From: Lachnospiraceae bacterium
GTDB lineage: Bacteria; Bacillota; Clostridia; Lachnospirales; Lachnospiraceae
DNA: 64,000 nt
Direction of reading: 5' to 3'
NCBI GenBank assembly: GCA_029338675.1
Contig: JAQYAV010000041.1
Location: 1 to 64,000, forward strand
Below the pieces are notes generated by a model. It saw nothing but the letters and a program-made list of their open reading frames with translations, was not told the origin of the DNA and ran no database searches. The position numbers and the translations under genes are program-made. Positions 1-7,434 of the stretch are shown here, piece by piece. Position 1 is the first letter of the stretch. Each line of letters starts with the position of its first letter.

Positions 1-785
<785 letters not shown>

Positions 786-861
786 TTATGTGAACCTCTT
801 TTCCTATAATCTATTTTCAATATTTTTGAGTATAACAATACAAATATGTAGTGTCAAGTAA

Positions 862-1332
862 TTACAATATGGTTTCCATACCCACTTTATAAGGCTTTAA
901 GCCTAAGCTTTCATAGAATTTCATTGCTCCAGGATTTAAGCTCCACACATTAAGGGTTACATTGTAGAAACCATTTTCCTTTGCAAACGAAATAACATGC
1001 TCATAGATTCTCTTTCCAACATGTTTACCTCGTACTTCTTCATCAACACATATATCATCTATATAAAGAGTTTTTATATCTGTTAAAACATTATCATTAA
1101 TATGCTGTTGATATACGCAAAATGCATATCCAAGAACTTTATTATTTTCATCAACACCAACAAAAATAGGTCTTTGATCATCCTTGATTATCTCAATTAA
1201 TTCATCATCATTATACTTTTTAACGTTAGCTTTAAATAAGTCTGGACGACCATTATGATGCACCATAAGGACCTGCCTTAGTAATTTATTTATTCCTTCT
1301 AAATCTTCTAATTTAGCTCTTCTAATTTCCAT
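862..1332 (-). CDS. GNAT-family N-acetyltransferase
   Basis: A complete 156-residue single-domain protein. The GNAT fold transfers an acetyl group from acetyl-CoA to an amine on a small molecule or protein. The body shows the expected order: an N-terminal substrate region, the strand LYIDDICVDEEVRG, the pyrophosphate-binding loop RGKHVGKRIYEH (a variant of the usual R/QxxGxG/A) near residues 100-110, and a C-terminal part with LNVWSLNPGAMKFYESLGL, where the conserved Asn-Ala/Gly-x-x-hydrophobic-Tyr segment of the family sits. No operon partner gives the substrate; the flanking genes are an ABC-F ATPase and a PAS-like protein on the same strand. The substrate is unknown. Confidence 0.87.
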   Translation of the reverse strand: MEIRRAKLEDLEGINKLLRQVLMVHHNGRPDLFKANVKKYNDDELIEIIKDDQRPIFVGVDENNKVLGYAFCVYQQHINDNVLTDIKTLYIDDICVDEEVRGKHVGKRIYEHVISFAKENGFYNVTLNVWSLNPGAMKFYESLGLKPYKVGMETIL

Positions 1333-1417
1333 GATATTTTCCTCTTTTCATCAAAAGCTTAAGACTTCTGCCTATTAATACATAGCCTTTTCTATTAGCA
1401 ATTTTCAACCAAAGCTT

Positions 1418-1795
1418 TTATATATCGTACATTTTCATTGTTTCACGATTTCTGTATTCGTGTTTTTCATAATAACCAATAAGCTTATTATTTTTATCTC
1501 GTAATGCAATCATATATACATCTTTATTTTCTTTTTCGTTATAATATGTATAAACTAAATTGTTTTCCTCACTTTTTGAAAACCACTCAATTACTTTCTT
1601 AATCATAATATTAGATTGCTCATTATGACAACACAGCAGACTTTGTCCAATAAGTGCCCTTCCTCCCCGTTTAGAATATCTTTCTATTGCAACAGGATTC
1701 ATATATATTATTTCGTGTTCTAAATTACAAACTACAACTGCTGCCCGATCTTGTTCAAGAATGCTTTCAAAATACACAGCCAAATCATTATTCAT
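1418..1795 (-). CDS. Small PAS-like sensory protein
   Basis: A 125-residue protein. The ATG at 1795 is preferred over an upstream in-frame start because AGGAGG lies 7 bases before it. The sequence reads as one PAS-like domain: residues near 15-45 (AAVVVCNLEHEIIYMNPVAIERYSKRGG) match the typical PAS opening with the MNPxAxER turn, then a helix with IGQSLLCCHNEQSN, and the final beta pair VYMIALRDKNNKLIGYYE. No output domain (kinase, cyclase or HTH) is attached, so it either works with a partner or acts as a stand-alone ligand sensor. The LLCCHN segment with two adjacent Cys and a His could bind haem or metal, but this is a guess. Confidence 0.75.
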   Translation of the reverse strand: MNNDLAVYFESILEQDRAAVVVCNLEHEIIYMNPVAIERYSKRGGRALIGQSLLCCHNEQSNIMIKKVIEWFSKSEENNLVYTYYNEKENKDVYMIALRDKNNKLIGYYEKHEYRNRETMKMYDI

Positions 1796-1978
1796 ACCTT
1801 TTCCTCCTATCAAAACTATCTATAGTATTAAAGGTGCAAAAATACACTTTTCTTTCTAATGTTTTTTATGCATCAGTTTACACTATATAAAAATACTTAT
1901 AAACATCAACAAACTATTTTTTATTATACTCAATCAATATAATTAACGCCATACATGTTTTATTATTTCAAACACAAA

Positions 1979-2018
1979 ATAACTGCTTTCAGATTCCAAT
2001 TAACCCAAAAGCAGTTAT
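1979..2018 (-). terminator. Hairpin terminator after the small Cys-rich gene
   Basis: Eleven-base arms (ATAACTGCTTT and AAAGCAGTTAT) separated by an 18-base loop. Read on the minus strand the right-hand end runs into TTATTTTG, a moderate U-tract. It lies about 50 bases past the stop of the 2071-2256 gene. Confidence 0.6.
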
Positions 2019-2070
2019 CTCTATCTTGATGAAATAAATCCATCTAATTTACTAATTATTGCAAATTCAA

Positions 2071-2256
2071 TTAAAGCTTCTTTGCGATGTCATCATATAA
2101 ATCTAATCTACAATGCTCATCATCAGCAAAATGTCTGCAGTTTAAGCAACTCTTTTTGTCTCCTGCCATATTGCAAAAGCAATCCTTTTTATCCTTCTTA
2201 TCATAAGAACTACAACGCTGTGCAACCTCATTATATATTTCTGCTGAACTACGCAT
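2071..2256 (-). CDS. Small cysteine-rich protein, unknown function
   Basis: Sixty-one residues, preceded by AAGGAGG at a good distance from the ATG at 2256, which supports real translation. Six Cys and two His sit in a small charged protein: a lone Cys near residue 15, CFC near 27, a CxxC (CLNC) near 37-40, then HF and HC near 42-49. This pattern is compatible with a small zinc or iron-sulfur binding fold; no signal peptide or membrane segment is present. It is transcribed alone and is followed by a hairpin terminator. I do not recognise the family. Function cannot be deduced from neighbours, which are a PAS-like protein and a HAD phosphatase. Confidence 0.7.
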   Translation of the reverse strand: MRSSAEIYNEVAQRCSSYDKKDKKDCFCNMAGDKKSCLNCRHFADDEHCRLDLYDDIAKKL

Positions 2257-2377
2257 AAATATATCCTCCTTATTATGCTTGGTTATTTCTATTTATAATC
2301 CCATAAACAGATTACATAATAAGTATGCTCATTTTATCTAAATCTATTCATTTTATTCTGTAATATGCATTATTGAG

Positions 2378-3211
2378 TTATGAGTTAACATAATTTGATT
2401 TTAAGAAGGCGGCAACACCATCCTCTTCGTTGCTCTTTATTATATTTGTTGCAATTTGCTTTAACTCGTTACATGCATTTTCCACTGCATATCCTTCATC
2501 AGCCATTTCAAACATCGATATATCATTTAAGGAATCCCCAAATACTATCAGTTTATCAAAAGAATGCATTTTCATTAATTTCTTAATTGCTTTAGCCTTT
2601 GATGCATTTTTTGGACATATCTCCATCCAATATTCTGGTCTGTAATTGTCTTTTTGATATACAATATTGTATCTTGCATCCTTAACTAATTCTTCATAAA
2701 GAGGATCTAGCACCTTCTTGTCATCAATATACGCAAAATAAAATACTTCTCCCTCATACAGATCTTCTTCTCTAAAAACCTGTCGCATCCTTTTGTCGTC
2801 ACTATGCTCCTCAAGATAGCTTCTAAAGCCTTCGCTTTCAAATCTGTATCCTCGCATATAGTTCTTTGATTCTTTGCCATTAATAAACGAAGTAACTATT
2901 CCTGCTAAGTCATATTTTGCGACAATCTTTCTAATAAAATCAACTTCATCCTCTTCAAATATTTCCACATCGATTTCCGTAGCATCATGATTATTAGAAA
3001 GCGCCGTTCCATTTCGCGTAATCACAGGCAACGTAAAATTTATTCCATTAGTAATTTCCGAAGAGCTGACTACAGAACGAGCAGTTGCATATGTAAAAGC
3101 TAGTCCATTTTTAATTAATTCATTTATTGTTTTTATACTGTTATCTGAAATAGATTTATCATTTTTCATCAAAGTTCCATCTAAATCAGTTACATACAAA
3201 GTTCTTTTCAT
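2378..3211 (-). CDS. Cof-type HAD superfamily phosphatase
   Basis: A 277-residue HAD IIB (Cof) hydrolase. Members remove phosphate from sugar phosphates, FMN or similar metabolites using an Asp nucleophile and Mg2+. Motif I is TDLDGT (nucleophile D9, acid/base D11), motif II is a Thr/Ser region around TYATARS, motif III is the Lys in SKAKAIKKLM, and motif IV is VFGDSLNDISMF. A Cof-type cap domain lies between. The start at 3211 puts the nucleophile at the normal distance from the N terminus; an in-frame ATG at 3256 adds 15 atypical residues and has a poorly spaced AGGA. The ribosome site for 3211 is weak too, so the start is not certain. The substrate is unknown. Confidence 0.87.
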   Translation of the reverse strand: MKRTLYVTDLDGTLMKNDKSISDNSIKTINELIKNGLAFTYATARSVVSSSEITNGINFTLPVITRNGTALSNNHDATEIDVEIFEEDEVDFIRKIVAKYDLAGIVTSFINGKESKNYMRGYRFESEGFRSYLEEHSDDKRMRQVFREEDLYEGEVFYFAYIDDKKVLDPLYEELVKDARYNIVYQKDNYRPEYWMEICPKNASKAKAIKKLMKMHSFDKLIVFGDSLNDISMFEMADEGYAVENACNELKQIATNIIKSNEEDGVAAFLKSNYVNS

Positions 3212-3293
3212 TTTTTTATTATTCCACACTATTGTCGCTTTTGCAGCGCCAATCATATTCCTAAATTATTCTATATTCCTACAGCAAATACTG

Positions 3294-3388
3294 TTATTGG
3301 GGTTTAGCCCATTCTCCAGTATTTTTATCTTTAACTAGAACTAATTCATATCCATTAGTTGAATGATAAAATTTGCTTTTTCCATTTT
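3294..3388 (-). pseudogene. Possible remnant of a small protein gene
   Basis: On the minus strand a stretch of about 30 codons, opening straight after an in-frame TAA and ending in TAA at 3294-3296, reads as protein-like sequence (KFYHSTNGYELVLVKDKNTG then EWAKPQ) with no start codon. In the neighbouring frame just upstream an ATG-led stretch (MMKIENTVSKNN) ends early. Together they look like the two halves of a short gene broken by a frameshift. The family is not recognised. The region is short, so chance coding cannot be ruled out. Confidence 0.3.
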
Positions 3389-3686
3389 ATTTAATCATTC
3401 AATATTAGTTGCATTGTTCTTACTCACAGTGTTCTCAATTTTCATCATATCTATACTATAACGATTATTACGTCATATTGTAGTAGTTGTTATAATAAAC
3501 TAACGTTTATTATATGTTTCATAACGACAAGTACATACTATTATACAAAATATGTTCTGTCAACAAGATCAACTTAATCTTAAATATATCTTAAATAAAT
3601 CTTAAAATACTTGCTATTTAGTTGCATTAATCAATAAATAACATTCTTTTTAATCTATTCAAACCACATTTTAAAATAGAAAGAAA
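3389..3686. other. AT-rich intergenic region with no recognisable gene
   Basis: About 300 bases of very AT-rich DNA. Apart from the possible remnant to its left and the terminator to its right, I see no ORF with a ribosome site, no RNA gene and no clear promoter here. Confidence 0.5.
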
Positions 3687-3728
3687 AAACTAGGAATAAC
3701 CGCTGTTAACAACAGTTTTCCTAGTTTT
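3687..3728 (-). terminator. Strong intrinsic terminator ending the feo gene cluster
   Basis: Inverted repeat with outer arms AACTAGGAA and TTCCTAGTT and an inner CTGTT-AACAG stem. Read on the minus strand it is followed by TTTTTTCTTT, a good U-tract. It lies downstream of the last small gene of the feo cluster. Confidence 0.8.
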
Positions 3729-3761
3729 TTATTGTTTATCTTACTTTAGCGGAACGTATTT

Positions 3762-3947
3762 TTAACAATGCATTCCATCTACAACAAACGTATATGTTGC
3801 AATAATTTTTCCAGTAAGTTTTTTTCTGTTAGGTTTTATGGATGAACCTCCGCAACATCCTCCTTCGCCTCGAAAATGTTTTACAGATTCCTTCAAGCCA
3901 ATAAAAACAGCAATAATAATGAAAAGGACAATGATAAAATTCTGCAT
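3762..3947 (-). CDS. Truncated membrane-anchored heavy-metal-associated protein
   Basis: Sixty-one residues: an N-terminal membrane helix (about residues 3-18), a GEGGCCGG metal-binding-like segment at about 28-36, a basic linker, then the start of a heavy-metal-associated (HMA) domain that stops exactly at GMHC. A complete HMA domain needs GMxCxxC and about 60 more residues. Seen directly: the TAA after GMHC is followed in frame by seven codons (KYVPLK after one Lys-coding triplet shift is not needed) and a second TAA at 3741-3743, which looks like the original C-terminal tail. The simplest reading is an internal deletion that removed most of the HMA domain. Its place at the end of the feo cluster suggests iron or copper handling, but the product is probably impaired. 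Confidence 0.6.
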   Translation of the reverse strand: MQNFIIVLFIIIAVFIGLKESVKHFRGEGGCCGGSSIKPNRKKLTGKIIATYTFVVDGMHC

Positions 3948-4053
3948 ATAATCACCTGCTTTAATATAAAAAATATGTTTTGATTTGCCATTAAAGGATT
4001 TTAGCTTTTATTGATTATTAGGATTGCCTTTAAATAATCTTCTTTTGATTTTC

Positions 4054-4236
4054 CTATTGATTTATTCTCCATGTTTTTTCCTTTACATTATTTTCTTTAG
4101 CCATACATCCTCTTGAACAGCTGCCAGCCATAGGGCATCCAATACATCTTATCCCCTTCTTTTTTTCTTTTTTTATATATCTGACAGCTAAACCTACAAT
4201 AATAATCAATAAAATTAAAATAATAATATCTTCCAC
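4054..4236 (-). CDS. FeoB-associated Cys-rich membrane protein
   Basis: Sixty residues starting at a GTG (4236) that lies 7 bases after AGGGGG; an upstream in-frame TTG at 4269 lacks a ribosome site. The architecture is one membrane helix (about residues 2-20), a basic stretch (KKEKKKG) and a Cys cluster CIGCPMAGSCSRGC, which is the hallmark of the small FeoB-associated Cys-rich protein family. Its place directly after feoB fits. In bacteria with these peptides the Cys cluster is thought to assist iron transfer or FeoB function at the membrane; direct evidence for this exact protein is lacking. It is followed by a truncated HMA-type gene. Confidence 0.8.
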   Translation of the reverse strand: MEDIIILILLIIIVGLAVRYIKKEKKKGIRCIGCPMAGSCSRGCMAKENNVKEKTWRINQ

Positions 4237-4323
4237 ACTAAAGCCCCCTAATACTATGTATTGTATCAAAAAAATTTATATGATAACAATCTAAAAATCA
4301 ATATAGTGCATTAGCTCAACTCA

Positions 4324-6324
4324 TTATGCAGCTTTTTCTAACGCATATTCAATATCAATATCTCTACGTGCCTTTATTATTAATCCAGCAGCAATTGTAC
4401 CAAACACAACAATAGCTATCAAGCCACCTACAAAACCAGCGCCTAAGCTTCCTGTTGTAATAACTGTACCAATCTGGTATACCAGATAACCCACTGTAAA
4501 TCCAGTTGCCATCTGAAGTGAAATTGCACCTAATAACCACTTTCCACTTTGAAGCTCTGAATTAAGCGCTCCTAATGCTGCAAAGCAAGGTGGTGTATAA
4601 AGGTTAAACATAAGATATGCAAGGGCCGCCACCTTTGTAAGGCCCATTACTGTTGCTACAGAATTACCGCTTCCAATCAACTCTAATTCATCTGTATCTA
4701 TAAAATTAGTAATCGCATAAACCGTTGCTATTGTTCCAACAACATTTTCCTTTGCAATAAATCCAGTGATTGCTGCAGCTGCTAACTGCCATGCTGCAAA
4801 TCCTACAATAGGAACAAGCAGATATGCAAACGGAGAAGCAATAGTTGCTAGAATAGAAGTATCTTCCATTCCCTCCTCTACCAATTTAAAGTGTGTGTTA
4901 AAGGATTGCATAATCTGAACTACTGTATTACAAACGAGAATAATAGTACCTGCCTTAATAATATAAGCTTTTCCTCTTTCAAACATAGAACCAATAGCAA
5001 ATTTCAGACTTGGTAATTTATACTCAGGCAACTCTATAATAAAAAACGATTTTCTATATTTCATACCTGTAATAGCCTTAATTAATAACGCACCAAGTAA
5101 AATAAGTACAATACCTACAAAGTACATAAGTGGTCCAACCCAAGAAGCTTCTGGGAAAAATGCACCTGCAAAAAGTGCAATTACGGGTAATTTAGCACCA
5201 CATGGCATAAATGTTGCCAGCATGGCAGATGTTCTTCTCTCTCTTTCATTTCGTATTGTACGACATGCCATAATAGCCGGTATACCACAACCTGTTCCAA
5301 TAACCATTGGTATAACACTTTTTCCCGAAAGACCTACTCGCTTAAATATTGGATCAAGAACTACTGTTGCTCTTGACATATATCCACAATCTTCGAGAAG
5401 AGCTATAAGAAAATACATAACCATTACAAGTGGCAAGAAACCAACAACAGCTCCAACACCACCAATAATACCATCAACTAACAACGCATAAAGAAGTGGG
5501 TTAGCATCTGACATTTTGTCTCCAACAAAATCCTTAAATGTATCAATCCACCCTGTTAACCAATCAGCTATCCATGTTCCAACAGTCGACTGTGATATAT
5601 AAAATACAAAAAACATAATTACTGCAAACACAAATAGTCCAGATACTGGATTTGTAAGAATTTTATCTAATTTATCGCTTTCATTTTTTTCTTTTGTCAA
5701 AACTTTTCTAATTTCAACTTCCTTAACTATTTTATTTACAAATTCAAATCTCTTACGATCAGCCTTTTCAACTTCCTCTTTATCATGTAGATTGATATTC
5801 CCTTGAACATAAGGTGCTTTTTGTTTTGTACCTACTAACATTATCGCTTTGTTTACAACCTCTCTTAGGCCCAAATTTGATGTTGATACTGTATCAATAA
5901 CAGGGCAACCAAGTCGTTTTGATAATTTTTCTTCCTGAATCACAGTTCCTTTTTTCTTATTAATATCACTTTTATTTAGTGCAACCACAACTGGAATACC
6001 AAGTTCAAGAAGTTGAGTTGTAAAAAACAAGCTACGACTTAAATTTGTTGCATCAACAATATTAATTATTACATCTGGATTTTCATTTCTAACATACGAA
6101 CTAGTAATACTCTCTTCTGATGTAAATGGTGACATTGAATAGGCTCCTGGAAGATCTACCGCAATCACATCTTTTTCTCCATCATAATAAGTCTTTTTTA
6201 TCTGACTTTCTTTTCGGTCAACTGTTACACCTGCCCAGTTACCAATTTTTTCATTACGGCCAGTCAGTGTGTTATACATCGTGGTCTTTCCACTATTAGG
6301 ATTTCCTGTAAGTGCAATCCTCAT
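4324..6324 (-). CDS. feoB: Ferrous iron transport protein B (FeoB)
   Basis: A 666-residue inner membrane transporter that takes up Fe2+ under anoxic conditions. The N-terminal G domain shows G1 GNPNSGKTT (7-15), G3 DLPG (57-60) and G4 NKSD (117-120). The helical region with coiled, charged residues (about 170-230) is followed by the polytopic membrane domain with two Gate motifs (VVDGIIGGVGAVVGFLP and the GTGCGIPAI segment). Slightly shorter than the E. coli protein, normal for Firmicutes. The start at 6324 has AGGAGG. FeoA is encoded just upstream, separated by a gap of about 130 bases that holds a DtxR-type palindrome and a hairpin, so feoB may have its own iron-controlled promoter. Confidence 0.98.
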   Translation of the reverse strand: MRIALTGNPNSGKTTMYNTLTGRNEKIGNWAGVTVDRKESQIKKTYYDGEKDVIAVDLPGAYSMSPFTSEESITSSYVRNENPDVIINIVDATNLSRSLFFTTQLLELGIPVVVALNKSDINKKKGTVIQEEKLSKRLGCPVIDTVSTSNLGLREVVNKAIMLVGTKQKAPYVQGNINLHDKEEVEKADRKRFEFVNKIVKEVEIRKVLTKEKNESDKLDKILTNPVSGLFVFAVIMFFVFYISQSTVGTWIADWLTGWIDTFKDFVGDKMSDANPLLYALLVDGIIGGVGAVVGFLPLVMVMYFLIALLEDCGYMSRATVVLDPIFKRVGLSGKSVIPMVIGTGCGIPAIMACRTIRNERERRTSAMLATFMPCGAKLPVIALFAGAFFPEASWVGPLMYFVGIVLILLGALLIKAITGMKYRKSFFIIELPEYKLPSLKFAIGSMFERGKAYIIKAGTIILVCNTVVQIMQSFNTHFKLVEEGMEDTSILATIASPFAYLLVPIVGFAAWQLAAAAITGFIAKENVVGTIATVYAITNFIDTDELELIGSGNSVATVMGLTKVAALAYLMFNLYTPPCFAALGALNSELQSGKWLLGAISLQMATGFTVGYLVYQIGTVITTGSLGAGFVGGLIAIVVFGTIAAGLIIKARRDIDIEYALEKAA

Positions 6325-6381
6325 GTTCTTTTCCTCCTGTTTTTACACTAAAAATTATATATGCAATAAATGTATATCGTT

Positions 6382-6397
6382 GTTAGTTTTGACTAAC
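6382..6397. promoter_or_regulatory. DtxR-type operator upstream of feoB
   Basis: A 16-bp palindrome, GTTAG-TTTTGA-CTAAC, lying between feoA and feoB. The same arms and spacing occur upstream of feoA at 6702-6717, and both resemble the TTAG...CTAA pattern bound by DtxR/IdeR/MntR repressors. A TATAAT on the minus strand at about 6403-6408 is next to it, so this site could repress a promoter specific to feoB. Confidence 0.65.
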
Positions 6398-6406
6398 TAT
6401 GCATTA

Positions 6407-6440
6407 TAAAAAAATCGAATCCCACGATTCATTTTTATAA
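6407..6440 (-). terminator. Hairpin with U-tract between feoA and feoB
   Basis: On the minus strand GAATC-GTGG-GATTC is followed by GATTTTTTT. It sits right after feoA and before the second operator. It is a weak 5-bp stem, so partial termination or attenuation between feoA and feoB is more likely than a full stop. Confidence 0.45.
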
Positions 6441-6454
6441 CCTTAAACTAAATT

Positions 6455-6667
6455 CTACACAACAATAGCCTTTGCTAAATCATTATCTATATTATATCTA
6501 GCATCCTTTATAGAAACAACACAGCCTCCCTTAACACGCGAAACAACTGTAACAGGTTCACCGCTATAGCATCCCAAAGAAAACAAAAAGCTCTTCAGCT
6601 CATCATCACTAGAAACAATATCTTTTACAACATAATCTTCACCAGTTTTTGCTTCTGTTAAGTCCAT
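6455..6667 (-). CDS. feoA: Ferrous iron transport protein A (FeoA)
   Basis: A 70-residue cytoplasmic SH3-like protein that is needed for FeoB activity, probably by contacting the FeoB G domain. The sequence has the FeoA order: an N-terminal segment (LTEAKTGEDYVVKDIV), the conserved LFSLGCYSGEPVTVV turn where most family members have LxxLGLxxGxxVxV, then a beta strand VVSIKDARYNIDNDLAKAIVV. It begins about 40 bases after the downstream edge of a DtxR-type palindrome and about 60 bases after a TTGACA/TAAACT promoter. The position immediately before feoB and the family match make the assignment firm. Confidence 0.95.
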   Translation of the reverse strand: MDLTEAKTGEDYVVKDIVSSDDELKSFLFSLGCYSGEPVTVVSRVKGGCVVSIKDARYNIDNDLAKAIVV

Positions 6668-6701
6668 ATTATCTTACCCCTTTTTTCATGTTATATCTTA
6701 T

Positions 6702-6717
6702 GTTAGTTTTATCTAAC
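6702..6717. promoter_or_regulatory. DtxR-type operator upstream of feoA
   Basis: Palindrome GTTAG-TTTTAT-CTAAC, matching the operator near feoB in arm sequence and in the 6-bp spacer. It lies just downstream of the -10 of the feoA promoter, where a bound repressor would block transcription start. A weaker copy, GTTTA-ACATGA-CTAAC, at 6727-6742 overlaps the promoter spacer. Confidence 0.7.
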
Positions 6718-6725
6718 TATCGTCG

Positions 6726-6754
6726 AGTTTAACATGACTAACTTCATATGTCAA
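6726..6754 (-). promoter_or_regulatory. Promoter of feoA
   Basis: TTGACA on the minus strand at 6749-6754 and TAAACT at 6726-6731 with a 17-bp spacer. The -35 is perfect and the -10 matches 4 of 6. The operator pair described for feoA overlaps and follows it, consistent with metal-dependent repression. Confidence 0.65.
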
Positions 6755-6856
6755 CACTATAATGTTATTTTTACCATGATAATTTTATTACATTTTGTAA
6801 ATTTAACATTTTTATGATATATTAATCTATATTATTAATACGCAGAGAGGATTATT

Positions 6857-7246
6857 ATGAGTTATATAAAACATCGTTCCGATGAATCAATGGAGGATTA
6901 TCTTGAAACTATTCTTCTTTTACAGCAAAGAAACGGCTATGTTCGTTCTATAGATATAGCTAACGAACTAGAATTCACAAAAGCTAGTGTAAGTGTAGCA
7001 ATGAAAAGTCTTCGCGAAAAGCAATACATCACCATGGCAAACAACGGATACATTACGTTAACACAAGAAGGTCAGACAAAGGCTGAAAACGTACTAGAAC
7101 GTCATATAATTATTTCGGAGTTACTTGTCAGTCTCGGAGTCAGCGAAAATGTTGCAATAGAGGATGCTTGTCGAATTGAGCACGACATTAGTGACGAGAC
7201 ATTTGCTGCAATTAAAAAGCATCATTTTGAAAAGCTAAAATTATAA
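6857..7246 (+). CDS. DtxR/MntR-family metal-dependent transcriptional regulator
   Basis: A 129-residue protein with an N-terminal winged HTH (about residues 8-70; SMEDYLETILLL is the family opening, and SIDIANELEFTKASVSVAMKSL is the recognition region) and a C-terminal dimerisation/metal-binding domain (residues 70-125) with ERH near 80 and a final CRIEHDIS. It has no SH3 domain, so it is of the short IdeR-less/MntR-like type. Family members bind DNA when loaded with Fe2+ or Mn2+. It is divergent from feoA, and both nearby palindromes have the expected DtxR-type arms, so I infer it represses the feo genes when iron is plentiful. Ribosome site GAGAGGA precedes the ATG. Confidence 0.92.
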   Translation: MSYIKHRSDESMEDYLETILLLQQRNGYVRSIDIANELEFTKASVSVAMKSLREKQYITMANNGYITLTQEGQTKAENVLERHIIISELLVSLGVSENVAIEDACRIEHDISDETFAAIKKHHFEKLKL

Positions 7247-7334
7247 TTAGTAAAACTTTCTTCCGAGCTTAAATAATCTTCCTTGGCAACAAAGGAATTT
7301 GTTAATTACAACTTTTCTATATAACAAGTTATAA

Positions 7335-7372
7335 AAAATAGCTATGGGTTTTCTCGCCCATAGCTATTTTTA
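7335..7372. terminator. Bidirectional terminator between the DtxR gene and the ABC operon
   Basis: Perfect 14-bp arms (AAAATAGCTATGGG and its complement) with an 8-base loop and T-rich ends on both strands. It sits between converging genes and can serve both. Confidence 0.85.
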
Positions 7373-7434
7373 TGTGTAAACAATTATGTTGCTAACTCTT
7401 AATCGAAGCAATAGTTATAAAGCTAGTTTATAAT

